From Paenibacillus_F chitinolyticus_A (GTDB lineage: Bacteria > Bacillota > Bacilli > Paenibacillales > NBRC-103111): a DNA stretch of 64,000 bases. Shown one piece after another: positions 14,846 to 23,792 of this stretch. The notes beneath the pieces were generated by a model, which saw nothing but the letters and a program-made list of their open reading frames with translations, searched no databases and was not told the origin of the DNA. Position numbers and translations under genes: made by a program. Position 1 is the first letter of the stretch. Every line of letters begins with the position of its first letter. The stretch covers positions 1-64,000 of the forward strand of contig NZ_CP173427.1 of the NCBI RefSeq assembly GCF_045038035.1, given 5' to 3'.

Positions 14846-17800
14846 ATGAACATTAAACTGAAGGTGTGGTTGGGAACCGCCGTTTCGATCCTGGTTATAG
14901 GCGGCTTAACCGCGATGGCTTGCATATTTCTAGACGGAGTGTTTTTGGCTCTTTCTTTGATTTTAGGGTTGATCGGTCTTGCTACGGGCGTTTATCTTAT
15001 TAAAGGTGTTCACCGGGGGATTAATAAAGGCATGCACAGAGTCTCACAGATCGTCGGAGACATGGCGCAGGGCACGGTAGATCCTTCCGACCGTTCCGCC
15101 GAGGCGGGAGACGAATTCGGGCAGCTGGCACAATCCTTCCGCTCTCTCGCGGCGGATCTGTACACCAAAACCGAAGAAGAGCGCATTCTGCGCCTGGAAG
15201 CGGAGGAGCAGGCGTGGATTAACGTCCATGTCACGGAGATGGCGATTCAGCTGCAGGGATCCGTTCAGATCGGAGAGGCCTCGCGGATCTTCATCGGCAA
15301 GCTGGCTTCATGCGTACAAGCTTCCTATGGGGCTCTCTATGTACACAAGGACGGCCTGCTGCAATTCGCGGCCGGCTACGCCTACGATGATACGGCGGCG
15401 GAGCGGCGGCAGCCGATCGCTTTGGGCAGCGGTCTTGTAGGCCAGTGCGCCCTGGATAAGAAGACGATTCTGCTTCATGATCTTCCGGACGGTTATGTGA
15501 AAATTCATTCGGGGCTGGGCGACGCGAAGCCCGCAGCCTTGATAATCGTTCCCGTCTGCTATGAAAATGAAGTCGTCGCCGTTATCGAGCTGGCTTCGCT
15601 GCGCGATTTTACGTCCAAAGAACGTCAGTTAATCGATCAGACCAGCGCCAATATGGGCATTTTGCTGAATACGCTGGCGGATGTGGTGCGGATCGGCGAG
15701 CTCCTGAAAGAAACCCGGCTGCAGAAGGAAGAGCTGGAGGCCCAAACCGAGGAGCTTCAATCCCAGACAGAGGAGCTGCAAGCTCAGACCGAAGAATTGC
15801 AGATGCAGGCGGAGGAACTCGAGAGCCAGACGGAAGAGTTGCAGGCTCAAACCGAAGAACTCCAGATGCAGGCGGACAGTCTGCAAACTTCCAACGAGCG
15901 GCTCCAGGAACAGATGAAGCTTACGGAGCTTCAGAAAGAGGAAATTAAGCAGCAGGCGGACGAGCTGAGAGCACAGGCGGAGAGATTGTTCGAGTCCAAC
16001 AAGCAGCTGCAGGAGCAGATGGAACTGACCGAACTGCAGAAGACCGAGATCGCCGAGCAGGCCGATGAGCTCAAAGAGCAGGCGGAGGAACTACTTGCTT
16101 CCAATGAGAATCTAAAGCGGCAGGTCGAGCTGACCGAGCGGCAGAAAATCGAAATTAAAGAGCAGGCCGATGAAATTTTCATGGCGGCTCAGTATAAATC
16201 CGAGTTCCTGGCGAACGTTTCCCACGAGCTGCGGACGCCTCTTAACAGTCTTCTGATCCTGTCCCAGATCCTTGCGGAAAATAAAGAAGGCAATCTTCAT
16301 TCCAGGCAGCTGGAATATATCCATACCATTTTCTCGGCAGGGAAGGACCTGCTTACACTGATTGACGAGATTCTGGATTTGGCGAAACTGGAAGTCGGCA
16401 AAATGACGGCGGTCGTCGAACCGACCTACCTGAAAGATGTCAGCAGCCACTTGTATCGTCATTTCGAACAGCAGGCGAAGGAGAAAAATATCCATTTCGA
16501 CATACACAGCGACAGACGGCTCCCCGAAAGCATCCTGACGGATGGGCACAGACTTCAACAAATTTTGAACAACCTGTTGTCTAATGCGCTTAAATTTACG
16601 GAAAAAGGGGCCGTCACGCTTTCCATTCACGGCGCATCCTCTCCAACCGGTGGAGAGGGTCAGGCTACCGCCGAGGAAATCGTCTTCTCCGTTACCGACA
16701 CGGGGATCGGCATCCCCGCTTCGAAGCTGGAGAGCATCTTCGAAGCGTTCCAGCAGGCGGACGGCACGACCAGCCGCAAATACGGCGGCACGGGCCTCGG
16801 CCTGACCATCTGCCGGGAGCTGGCGGGGCTGCTGGGCGGCCGGATCGAAGTCAGCTCGGCGGAAGGGGAAGGCAGCACCTTCTCCCTGCATCTGCCTGCT
16901 GCGCAGCCCGGCACCGCCGTTTCCCAAGCGGCAGCGGCAAGCGACACCGTGTCCGCCGCATCCGAGCAGGCCAAGCGGGGGAAAAACAGCTTCCAGGAAT
17001 CTTTCGTGCCGGATATCTCCATCACGAATCCGAAGCTGCTCCAGCTCGCGGAGATGGAAGACGACCGCGACAACCTGCAGCCGGGCGATACGCTGCTGCT
17101 GATCATTGAAGAGGATGCCGAATTTGCGTCCACGCTCTTGAATCTGGCACGGCAGAGAAGTTTCAAGGCCATTGTCGCCTCCCAGGGAGACCAGGGTCTG
17201 GCTCTGGCTCACGCGTACAAGCCGGATGCGATCCTGCTCGACATCCAGCTTCCCGTACTGGACGGCTGGTCCATTATCAGCCGCTTGAAAGGCCGGCCGG
17301 AGCTCCGCCACATTCCGATTCATGTCATTTCGACGGCCGAAGAGAACCAGCAGGGGCTGGCCATGGGAGCGCTCGCCTTCTGGAAGAAGCCGAACGACGT
17401 TCACGAGCTGGAAGCGGCCTTCCTGCAGATCGAATCGTACATCCGCAGGCGTACCAAAAGCCTGCTCATTGTGGAAGACAATCCTGTTCTGCGCAGCAGC
17501 GTAGTCGCTTTTATCGCCCATCCGGACGTGAACATCGTCGCGGTCGCAACAGGCCGGGAGGCGCTGGAACAGCTGGCCTCCCATCATTTTGACTGCATGG
17601 TGCTCGATCTGGGTCTGTCCGATATTTCCGGCTTCGATCTGCTTGAGCAGGTCAAGACTAACCGCAAGCTCCAGACGCTGCCGGTCATTATTTTTACGGG
17701 CAAGGAATTAAGTAAGCAGGACGAGCAGCGCCTCCATCATTACGCGGAAAGCATCGTGATCAAGAATGTAAGGTCCATGGAGAGGCTGTACGATGAAACG

Positions 17801-18259
17801 GCTCTATACCTCCACCGTAAACATGCGGATCTGCCTGCGGACAAGCAGCAGCTGATCGAGAAGCTCCATAATCCGGAAGCGGCGTTCCAAGACAAGAACA
17901 TTTTACTGGTTGACGACGATATGCGGAATATTTTTGCTTTGTCCAGTGTGCTGGAAGGGTATAACATGAATATACAGTTTGCCCAGAACGGCAAAGAGGC
18001 TTTGAACATTCTCCGGAATCATCCCGAAGTCGACCTGGTATTCATGGATATCATGATGCCTGAGATGGACGGCTACGAGACCATGAGGGAGATCCGCAAA
18101 ATGCCGGAGCTCGAGAAGCTTGTCATCATCGCGCTGACAGCGAGAGCTATGGACGAGGACCGGGTTAAATGCCTGCAGGCGGGCGCCTCCGATTACATCT
18201 CGAAACCGATTAATACCACACAGTTAGTCAGTATGCTCAAGACCTGGTTGATCACTTAG
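14846..18259 (+). CDS. Hybrid histidine kinase: HAMP-GAF-coiled coil-kinase-three receivers
   Basis: 1137 residues from ATG 14846 (GGAAAGG just upstream). Order: two membrane helices (about 7-52), HAMP (to about 105), GAF sensor (about 127-280), a long coiled coil (about 290-448) made of repeated TEELQ(S/A/M)Q heptads and then NERLQEQMKLTELQK-type units, HisKA with His460 in FLANVSHELRTPLNS, HATPase_c with LNNLLSNALKF, DTGIGIP and GGTGLGLTI, then three receiver domains. REC1 has ILLDIQLP; REC2 has MVLDLGLSD; REC3 is complete with VDDD, FMDIMMPEMDG and ISKP. The lack of a periplasmic loop suggests cytoplasmic sensing by GAF. It probably feeds a phosphorelay with the next gene, 42 bp downstream. 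Confidence 0.92.
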   Translation: MNIKLKVWLGTAVSILVIGGLTAMACIFLDGVFLALSLILGLIGLATGVYLIKGVHRGINKGMHRVSQIVGDMAQGTVDPSDRSAEAGDEFGQLAQSFRSLAADLYTKTEEERILRLEAEEQAWINVHVTEMAIQLQGSVQIGEASRIFIGKLASCVQASYGALYVHKDGLLQFAAGYAYDDTAAERRQPIALGSGLVGQCALDKKTILLHDLPDGYVKIHSGLGDAKPAALIIVPVCYENEVVAVIELASLRDFTSKERQLIDQTSANMGILLNTLADVVRIGELLKETRLQKEELEAQTEELQSQTEELQAQTEELQMQAEELESQTEELQAQTEELQMQADSLQTSNERLQEQMKLTELQKEEIKQQADELRAQAERLFESNKQLQEQMELTELQKTEIAEQADELKEQAEELLASNENLKRQVELTERQKIEIKEQADEIFMAAQYKSEFLANVSHELRTPLNSLLILSQILAENKEGNLHSRQLEYIHTIFSAGKDLLTLIDEILDLAKLEVGKMTAVVEPTYLKDVSSHLYRHFEQQAKEKNIHFDIHSDRRLPESILTDGHRLQQILNNLLSNALKFTEKGAVTLSIHGASSPTGGEGQATAEEIVFSVTDTGIGIPASKLESIFEAFQQADGTTSRKYGGTGLGLTICRELAGLLGGRIEVSSAEGEGSTFSLHLPAAQPGTAVSQAAAASDTVSAASEQAKRGKNSFQESFVPDISITNPKLLQLAEMEDDRDNLQPGDTLLLIIEEDAEFASTLLNLARQRSFKAIVASQGDQGLALAHAYKPDAILLDIQLPVLDGWSIISRLKGRPELRHIPIHVISTAEENQQGLAMGALAFWKKPNDVHELEAAFLQIESYIRRRTKSLLIVEDNPVLRSSVVAFIAHPDVNIVAVATGREALEQLASHHFDCMVLDLGLSDISGFDLLEQVKTNRKLQTLPVIIFTGKELSKQDEQRLHHYAESIVIKNVRSMERLYDETALYLHRKHADLPADKQQLIEKLHNPEAAFQDKNILLVDDDMRNIFALSSVLEGYNMNIQFAQNGKEALNILRNHPEVDLVFMDIMMPEMDGYETMREIRKMPELEKLVIIALTARAMDEDRVKCLQAGASDYISKPINTTQLVSMLKTWLIT

Positions 18260-18301
18260 ATCACTTGAAGGATCTGTGCGAGCTTGTTACGGGGGATTAG
18301 A

Positions 18302-19516
18302 ATGGAGTATCCGATTCGCATTTTATTGGTCGATGACCGGCCGGAAGATTTTCTCACGATACAAGCGCTGCTGGTTGATACGCCTTACCGGTTAATCCGG
18401 GCATCCTCGGGTATGGAGGCTTTGAAATTTTTGCTGGAGAGCGAATATGCCCTCATCATTATGGATGTCCTCATGCCGGATATGAACGGGTTCGAAACGG
18501 CGGAACGAATCAAGAGACGTAAAAAGTCGGAGGACATTCCGATCATTTTCCTCACCGCCCTTACCCCGGAAGTCGAAGATTATATGAAAGCTTATACGGC
18601 GGGCGGTATCGATTATTTGACGAAGCCTTTCCATTCCGGCGTGTTAAGAAGTAAAATCGAAGGCTTTGTACGGTTGTACAAAGCGCGCAAAGAGCTTCAA
18701 ATCAAAACGGGCGAGCTTCAGAAACAAACCTTGGAGCTGGAAGACGCGAACCGCGTGCTTACCCAGCTTAAGGAAACGGCGGAGGTCGCTTCGAGGATCA
18801 AATCGGGCTTTCTGGCGATGATGAGCCATGAGATCCGCACCCCGCTGAACGGCATCATTGCCTTGTCGGATATTTTGATGGCTTCGGATTTGAAGCGGGA
18901 CGACGCGGAAATGGCCGAGATTATTCACACGAGCGGACACGCTCTGCTCTCCGTCATCAATCATATCCTCGATTTCACCAAAATCGAATCGGGCAAGATG
19001 GAGCTAGACTACGAGCCGTTCAATCTGACGGTTTGTTTGAAAGAAACGATGGATTTGTTCCGCGCTCTTGCACGCGAGCGAAATCTGCTTCTGGAGACGC
19101 ACATAGAGCCCGGAATCCCCGAGATCCTTATCGGAGACTCCAACCGGATAAGACAGGTGCTGAACAACCTGATCGGCAACGCGGTCAAATTTACGGAAAC
19201 CGGCAGCGTTAAGGTAAAGGTGAGTCAAAAAAGCGTGGACGATAACTTGATCACGCTTGAATTTATCGTGGAAGACACCGGAATCGGCATTCCCGCCGAC
19301 AAAATGAATCATTTATTCCAGCCCTTTACGCAGATTGATGCCTCCATTAGCCGGAAATTCGGCGGCACGGGTCTTGGCTTGTCGATCTGCAAAACACTGG
19401 TCAATTTGATGGGCGGAACGATTTATGCCCGGTCGAACGTCGAAAAAGGAGCGGTCTTCGTATTCACCATTCAGACCGGCATCCCTGCGGGCACGTTTAA
19501 CACCCCGCAGCTTTAA
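18302..19516 (+). CDS. Response regulator-histidine kinase hybrid (REC-HisKA-HATPase)
   Basis: 404 residues, soluble. Start at 18302, after GGGGGA; a GTG-like upstream extension is not needed. An N-terminal receiver (LLVDDRPED, phosphoacceptor Asp55 in IIMDVLMPDMNG, Lys in DYLTKPF) is followed by a short coiled coil (about 128-165), HisKA with His176 in MMSHEIRTPLNG, and HATPase_c with LNNLIGNAVKF, DTGIGIP and GGTGLGLSI. No DNA-binding or output domain is present. It can receive phosphate from the upstream hybrid kinase and control its own kinase half, a layout also seen in complex multicellular-behaviour pathways. The final target is not encoded nearby. Confidence 0.9.
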   Translation: MEYPIRILLVDDRPEDFLTIQALLVDTPYRLIRASSGMEALKFLLESEYALIIMDVLMPDMNGFETAERIKRRKKSEDIPIIFLTALTPEVEDYMKAYTAGGIDYLTKPFHSGVLRSKIEGFVRLYKARKELQIKTGELQKQTLELEDANRVLTQLKETAEVASRIKSGFLAMMSHEIRTPLNGIIALSDILMASDLKRDDAEMAEIIHTSGHALLSVINHILDFTKIESGKMELDYEPFNLTVCLKETMDLFRALARERNLLLETHIEPGIPEILIGDSNRIRQVLNNLIGNAVKFTETGSVKVKVSQKSVDDNLITLEFIVEDTGIGIPADKMNHLFQPFTQIDASISRKFGGTGLGLSICKTLVNLMGGTIYARSNVEKGAVFVFTIQTGIPAGTFNTPQL

Positions 19517-19517
19517 A

Positions 19518-19590
19518 AGCACCCCTTACAAGTTCACGGTTTTTCCCGGAAAGGGAACGATCCGTGATCGGGTAAGGGGTGCTGTCTTTT
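19518..19590 (+). terminator. Intrinsic terminator of the kinase pair
   Basis: AGCACCCCTTAC (19518-19529) pairs with GTAAGGGGTGCT (19572-19583), with an inner CACGG/CCGTG stem; GTCTTTTTC follows. Confidence 0.8.
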
Positions 19591-19627
19591 TCGGAGAGTA
19601 ACCGGGGTAAGTCGGTTCCGGGTGGAA

Positions 19628-19835
19628 TTACTCCTGCCGGAATGCACCTGGAGACACGGGGGCCGGAATCCGGGCCTGCTCCATGAAGTGAAGCCGTTCC
19701 TCGTTGAATTTCTCCGGCTCGTCGAACATCATGGCATGCCCGCTGCCCTCGAAGTGCACGAGTCGGGATTGCGGAATACCCGGCGGGTGAGCTCGGCCAG
19801 CTCGGGCTCGCAGATTTTGTCCTTCTATTCTTAAA
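19628..19835 (-). pseudogene. Remnant of an alpha/beta-hydrolase gene (C-terminus)
   Basis: On the minus strand two overlapping frames together give the end of an alpha/beta hydrolase: DKICEPELAEL in one, then IPQSRLVHFEGSGHAMMFDEP and EKFNEERLHFMEQA in the other, ending TAA at 19628-19630. The GSGHAMMFDEP piece holds the catalytic-type histidine. A frameshift between the pieces and a TAG just upstream show it is dead, and the N-terminal two thirds are missing. It abuts the 3' end of the UvrC-like gene. Confidence 0.65.
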
Positions 19836-20967
19836 GGTCCCCGGCGCCATTTTGGGCGCGTACATACCCCGCAATCAGCCCTTCAACCGCTTCGCCAAGC
19901 TCGTCTTCATGCCCGGGAATCAGCCAATGCTCCGGAACGATCAGATAGCTGCGGGCGCTTCCTTGCAGAAAGCTGTACAGAATCTGCGCTTCGTCAATAT
20001 CGTGGCGGCTGATTTTGGGGCGGGGGGCCGCCGGATCTGCCGGACGGAAGGTACCCAGGATGGCCGAACGCACCAGGGTGTGGAGCTTATGCGGCGCTGC
20101 CGGCCCGTTCCGGTCCGTGTCCGGAGCCTCCACTTTGGTATCCCGCACAATCCGGTTCCCTTTAACGAGGATGAGTTTAGCCTCACGGCCGTTAACGGGT
20201 TCCAGGATGACGATGTTCCGGCCTTCTTCGGCGAATCCGATCACTTTCTCTTTGTGGATCAGGGAACCGAGGGTTTTCATCAGGTCCCGGTATTTGGCTG
20301 CGGCTTCGAAGTTATGCTTCTCCGCCGCTTCTATCATCCCTTGTTCCAGATCTTCCAGTACAGCCGGATGGTTCCCGCTCAGGGAAGTTATGATTTTATC
20401 GAGCACGGAGTTGTAGGCTCTTAGAGCGTCTTCGCTGCCGGTACACATTCCCAGACACAAGCCGAGAGAATGATTGAGGCAGGGCGAGTGCTTGGCGTAA
20501 GGGCTGCCGCAAAGAATCCGATAGCTTTCCTGCAGCCCTTGGACGGCTTTTTCCACCGTGCTTCTGCTCGTATAGGGACCGAAAAAGAGGTCCCCCTCCT
20601 GTCCGGCGGGGTCATTCGTAATATCGAGCCGACGGCGGCCCTCACGGCTGCCGCGGATGACGAGATACGTATATGCCAGCGGATTTTTCATTTTTTTATT
20701 ATACAGAGGCTTCAACTGCTTGATTAACCGGCACTCCAGCATGAAGGCCTCGAATTCCGTATCGGTCAGACGAACCTCGAAATCGCGGATATTGCTTATG
20801 AGTCGTTTGACTTTGGGAGAATGGGATTTGGAATGCTGGAAATAGGTTTGGACTCTTTTTTTGAGAGATTTGGCTTTGCCCACATAAATGATATGGCCCA
20901 GACGGTCTTTCATTAGGTAGACGCCGGGGGTTAAGGGAAGGGCTTTTACTTTTTCCGCGAGATTCAT
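19831..20967 (-). CDS. GIY-YIG nuclease, short UvrC-like protein
   Basis: 378 residues. The start at 20967 is preferred over an upstream in-frame codon because GGAGGA lies 8 bp before it and the product then begins MNLAEKVKALPLTPGVYLM as UvrC does. The GIY-YIG domain (about 13-95) has GVYLMKD, IIYVGKAKSLKKRV (catalytic Arg) and FEAFMLECRLIK (metal-binding Glu). Then come a Cys-rich segment (PCLNHSLGLCLGMC) and a UVR-like helical hairpin (about 205-245). UvrC proper is about 600 residues; the C-terminal RNase H-like nuclease and HhH domains are absent. It may make only the 3' incision, like Cho, or have another nuclease role. Confidence 0.85.
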   Translation of the reverse strand: MNLAEKVKALPLTPGVYLMKDRLGHIIYVGKAKSLKKRVQTYFQHSKSHSPKVKRLISNIRDFEVRLTDTEFEAFMLECRLIKQLKPLYNKKMKNPLAYTYLVIRGSREGRRRLDITNDPAGQEGDLFFGPYTSRSTVEKAVQGLQESYRILCGSPYAKHSPCLNHSLGLCLGMCTGSEDALRAYNSVLDKIITSLSGNHPAVLEDLEQGMIEAAEKHNFEAAAKYRDLMKTLGSLIHKEKVIGFAEEGRNIVILEPVNGREAKLILVKGNRIVRDTKVEAPDTDRNGPAAPHKLHTLVRSAILGTFRPADPAAPRPKISRHDIDEAQILYSFLQGSARSYLIVPEHWLIPGHEDELGEAVEGLIAGYVRAQNGAGDL

Positions 20968-21166
20968 AGAGATTCCTCCATTGCTCTTGCTCGGCCCTGT
21001 CATTATATCAAATGGCTGTATGGACAGAAAGTGAGGCGGACACGGGAGAGCGAACTTCAAGCAGCAAGACGGAAGGAAATTAATCTGCCCCAAATAAAAT
21101 GTTAATATTTACCAAACATTTCTTTGCTAGGATGAAGTGATTTCATTCTTGTTTGAAGGGGTGTGT

Positions 21167-22567
21167 ATGATGTACAAATTCAGCAAGTCCAAGTGGCTCG
21201 CCGTGCCCATGGCTGTTTTCATGGCGGCGTCTGTCGTTTTACCGGGAGCGGGTGCCGGAGCTCTGGGAAGCTCCCCGGCGGCCGCGGCAAGCTCCAAGGC
21301 TCCAACGGCTTTGGCGCTGACGTTCAACGGGGATGCCAAAACCTCGCAGGGCTTCGCGTGGTACACCGATCCCGCCGTTACCGGCACGAAGCTGCAGGTA
21401 GCGGAATCGTCTCTCGTTACCGGCGGCGTCTGGCCGTCGAGCGGCGTCATCTCCTTCGAGGGGAGCTCCGCGCCGATCCAGGTTTATCAGTCGAGCTCGG
21501 ACAAGAGTGCGGGCAAGAAGACCGCTTACGCCGATCATAAGGTTACGGCGACGGGCTTAAAGCCGGGCACCGAGTACACGTACCGGGCCGGAGACGGCCA
21601 GGAGGGGAACTGGAGCGAGACCGGTACGTTCAAGACCGAGGAACAGAGCGGCGGAGCGTTCACGTTCCTCTACACGACGGACCCGCAGGGCACGTCCGAA
21701 CGGGAGTACGCGACCTGGAACCACACGCTGGAGGAAGCGGTCAAGAAGTTTCCCGCGTCCCGTTTTATCACCGTCACCGGGGATCTGGTAGACAACGGGG
21801 ACATTGAGAATCAATGGTTTTGGCTGCTGGGCAAGCCGCAGGCCATTCTGAAGAAGACGCCTCTCGTGCCTGCGCTCGGCAACCATGAGAGCAAGTCCAA
21901 CAACAACTTCTGGTACCACTTCAACCTGCCGAACACCTCCAATACGGGAGCGAAACCGGACGGATCGGTGTACGCCTTCGATTACGGCCCGGCCCGTTTC
22001 CTGGTCATCAATACCGAGTACAACGAGGCGAAAGGAACCGACGCCGTGTACCGGAAGCAGGAAGAGTGGCTGAGAGCGGAAGCGGCCAAGACGGACAAGA
22101 AGTGGAAGATCGTCTTGTTCCACAAGTCGCCTTATTCCGTAGCGAATCATTCCTCCGACAGCGATGTTCTCTTTTTCCGCCAAAAGCTTGCGGCTCTGTT
22201 CGATGAAATCGGCGTTGACGTCGTGCTGAGCGGTCACGATCATACGTATACGCGCACCTATCCGATGTACAATAACGTTCCGCAGAAGGACACGGCGGTG
22301 GACAAAGACGGCAACCTGATTAATCCGAAAGGAACCCTCTATCTGGTCAGCAACGCCGCCGGAGACAAAAGGTACACGCCGAAGTCCGGGCCTTTCCCTT
22401 ATGCGTTCAAATACGGCCAGCCGGGCAAGGAAATGTTTACGGGCGTTACCGTGGCAAACGATAAAATCACGTTCCAGGTCTATACGACCTCGGAAACGGG
22501 CGCGACCGTTCTGTACGACCAGTTCGGCATAGCCAAATCGGACACGAAACCGAGTCCGGTCCGGTAA
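21167..22567 (+). CDS. Exported purple-acid-phosphatase-type metallophosphoesterase
   Basis: 466 residues. The chosen ATG (21167) follows AAGGGG; a second ATG is adjacent. Residues 1-41 form a signal peptide ending near AAAA. A fibronectin-like N-terminal domain (about 45-165, ending GLKPGTEYTYRAGDG) precedes a calcineurin-like catalytic domain with the metal ligands in TTDPQG, GDLVDNG, GNHE, VLFHKSPY and SGHDHTYTRTYP. These enzymes hydrolyse phosphomonoesters outside the cell using two metals. Neither a clear Pho box nor a clear promoter was found upstream. It stands alone on its strand, divergent from the UvrC-like gene. Confidence 0.88.
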   Translation: MMYKFSKSKWLAVPMAVFMAASVVLPGAGAGALGSSPAAAASSKAPTALALTFNGDAKTSQGFAWYTDPAVTGTKLQVAESSLVTGGVWPSSGVISFEGSSAPIQVYQSSSDKSAGKKTAYADHKVTATGLKPGTEYTYRAGDGQEGNWSETGTFKTEEQSGGAFTFLYTTDPQGTSEREYATWNHTLEEAVKKFPASRFITVTGDLVDNGDIENQWFWLLGKPQAILKKTPLVPALGNHESKSNNNFWYHFNLPNTSNTGAKPDGSVYAFDYGPARFLVINTEYNEAKGTDAVYRKQEEWLRAEAAKTDKKWKIVLFHKSPYSVANHSSDSDVLFFRQKLAALFDEIGVDVVLSGHDHTYTRTYPMYNNVPQKDTAVDKDGNLINPKGTLYLVSNAAGDKRYTPKSGPFPYAFKYGQPGKEMFTGVTVANDKITFQVYTTSETGATVLYDQFGIAKSDTKPSPVR

Positions 22568-22720
22568 GCGAAGCTTAGTCCAATTCGGCAGGGGGAGGCC
22601 CCCAGGCTCCCTATTGAATCACTTTAAGGCGGGCGGACCGGAATGGTTTGTCAGGACGGTGAGAGTGTGGCAGAATATAAGGATAGAAGGTACCGACCCG
22701 CGAATGGAGAACACGAACCT

Positions 22721-23062
22721 ATGTCGAATTTGCCAAACTGTCCGGCATGCGATTCCGAATATACCTATGAGGATGGAAACCTTCTGGTTTGCCCGGAATG
22801 TGCCCACGAATGGAATGCAGATGCAGAACCCGGGAACGGGGAAGAAGAAAAGGTCGTCAAAGACGCCAACGGCAACATCTTAAAGGATGGCGATTCCGTA
22901 TCCGTCATCAAAGATTTGAAGGTTAAAGGAAGCTCTTCTGTTCTGAAGATAGGCACCAAGGTAAAGAACATCCGTCTCGTTGACGGAGACCATGATATCG
23001 ATTGTAAAATCGACGGCTTCGGAGCCATGAAATTAAAGTCGGAGTTCGTCAAGAAAATTTAA
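22721..23062 (+). CDS. yjdM: YjdM/PhnA-family zinc-ribbon protein
   Basis: 113 residues. Start at 22721 (GGAGAA upstream) gives MSNLPNCPACDSEYTYEDG, the standard beginning. The N-terminal zinc ribbon has two CPxC pairs (CPAC and CPEC), followed by an SH3-like domain with KDANGNILKDGDSVSVIKDLKVKG and the closing GAMKLKSEFVKK. Once tied to phosphonate use because of E. coli PhnA, the family has no proven enzymatic role. Monocistronic, with a terminator after it. Confidence 0.9.
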   Translation: MSNLPNCPACDSEYTYEDGNLLVCPECAHEWNADAEPGNGEEEKVVKDANGNILKDGDSVSVIKDLKVKGSSSVLKIGTKVKNIRLVDGDHDIDCKIDGFGAMKLKSEFVKKI

Positions 23063-23095
23063 TCCGGGATAGAATAAAAACGAACCTGTATCAGG

Positions 23096-23126
23096 AAGCC
23101 CTCTGACTTGGAGGGCTTTATTTTTG
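23096..23126 (+). terminator. Intrinsic terminator of yjdM
   Basis: AAGCCCTC / GAGGGCTT with a 7-nt loop and TATTTTT tail. Confidence 0.75.
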
Positions 23127-23185
23127 CATCGCCGTATGGGCAGGCCTCCGTTGGGACGGTCGAGGTTCGGTAACTATAGAAAAAA

Positions 23186-23201
23186 ATCTTAATTTTAAGA
23201 T
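23186..23201 (+). promoter_or_regulatory. Palindrome before the GNAT gene
   Basis: ATCTTAA and TTAAGAT flank a 2-bp centre, 30 bp before the GNAT start. The size and place suit a MarR-type or other dimeric regulator; the regulator is not adjacent. Confidence 0.35.
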
Positions 23202-23231
23202 ACAAGGGACATATCGAAAGGAAGGATACAT

Positions 23232-23738
23232 ATGAACAAGGAGCAGTTTGATGAAGTATTTGAATTAATGGAGGCCTCTTTTCCCGATACGGAAATAAGG
23301 ACTTGCGAAGGGCAGCGGGCGCTGCTCGCTCATCCCGCTTACCGGCTTAACGTGAGCCGGAACGAGGACGGGGAAATCCTGGCTATTATGGGGGTCTGGG
23401 AATTCGAAGCGTTTCGTTTCGTGGAGCATATCGCGGTCAATCCGAAACAGCGGGGCGGAGGAATAGGCAGAAAGCTGATGACGGCTTATACGAGCGGTTC
23501 TTCGTCTCCCGTCGTGCTGGAGGTAGAGCCCGCGAACGACACCGATTCCAAACGGAGAATCGAGTTTTACGAGCGCCTCGGCTTTCATTTGAACGCCTTC
23601 GACTATTTTCAGCCGCCTCTCAGGGAAGGGCAGCCGGAGCTTGCTCTGCAAATCATGAGTTATCCGGAGCCGATGAGCGAAGAAGAATTTCAGCCGTACA
23701 AAAAATTACTGATGGCCGAGGTCTACAAACAGGCCTGA
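23232..23738 (+). CDS. GNAT-family N-acetyltransferase
   Basis: 168 residues with a GNAT fold. The acetyl-CoA pyrophosphate loop is NPKQRGGGIGRKLM (about residues 75-88), preceded by the FRFVEHIAV strand, and followed by VLEVEPANDTDSKRRIEFYERLGF, the usual beta5-alpha4 part. It moves an acetyl group from acetyl-CoA to an amine; the acceptor is unknown. GGAAGGATACAT precedes the ATG. The LLM oxidoreductase gene begins 54 bp later on the same strand. Confidence 0.85.
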   Translation: MNKEQFDEVFELMEASFPDTEIRTCEGQRALLAHPAYRLNVSRNEDGEILAIMGVWEFEAFRFVEHIAVNPKQRGGGIGRKLMTAYTSGSSSPVVLEVEPANDTDSKRRIEFYERLGFHLNAFDYFQPPLREGQPELALQIMSYPEPMSEEEFQPYKKLLMAEVYKQA

Positions 23739-23792
23739 CCCCGGCCGCCAAAGCCAACTTCGTAAAGACCATTATAATCAGGAGGCTGCAAA

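Noticed and set aside
16112..17587. Long minus-strand reading frame opposite the hybrid kinase gene
   Set aside because: It is a mirror of a GC-rich coding frame, with no ribosome binding site and low-complexity residues; the kinase on the plus strand is certain.
21101..21140. Pho box before the exported phosphoesterase gene
   Set aside because: TTAATA and TTTACC elements are present but do not form the regular 11-bp spaced TTAACA repeats.
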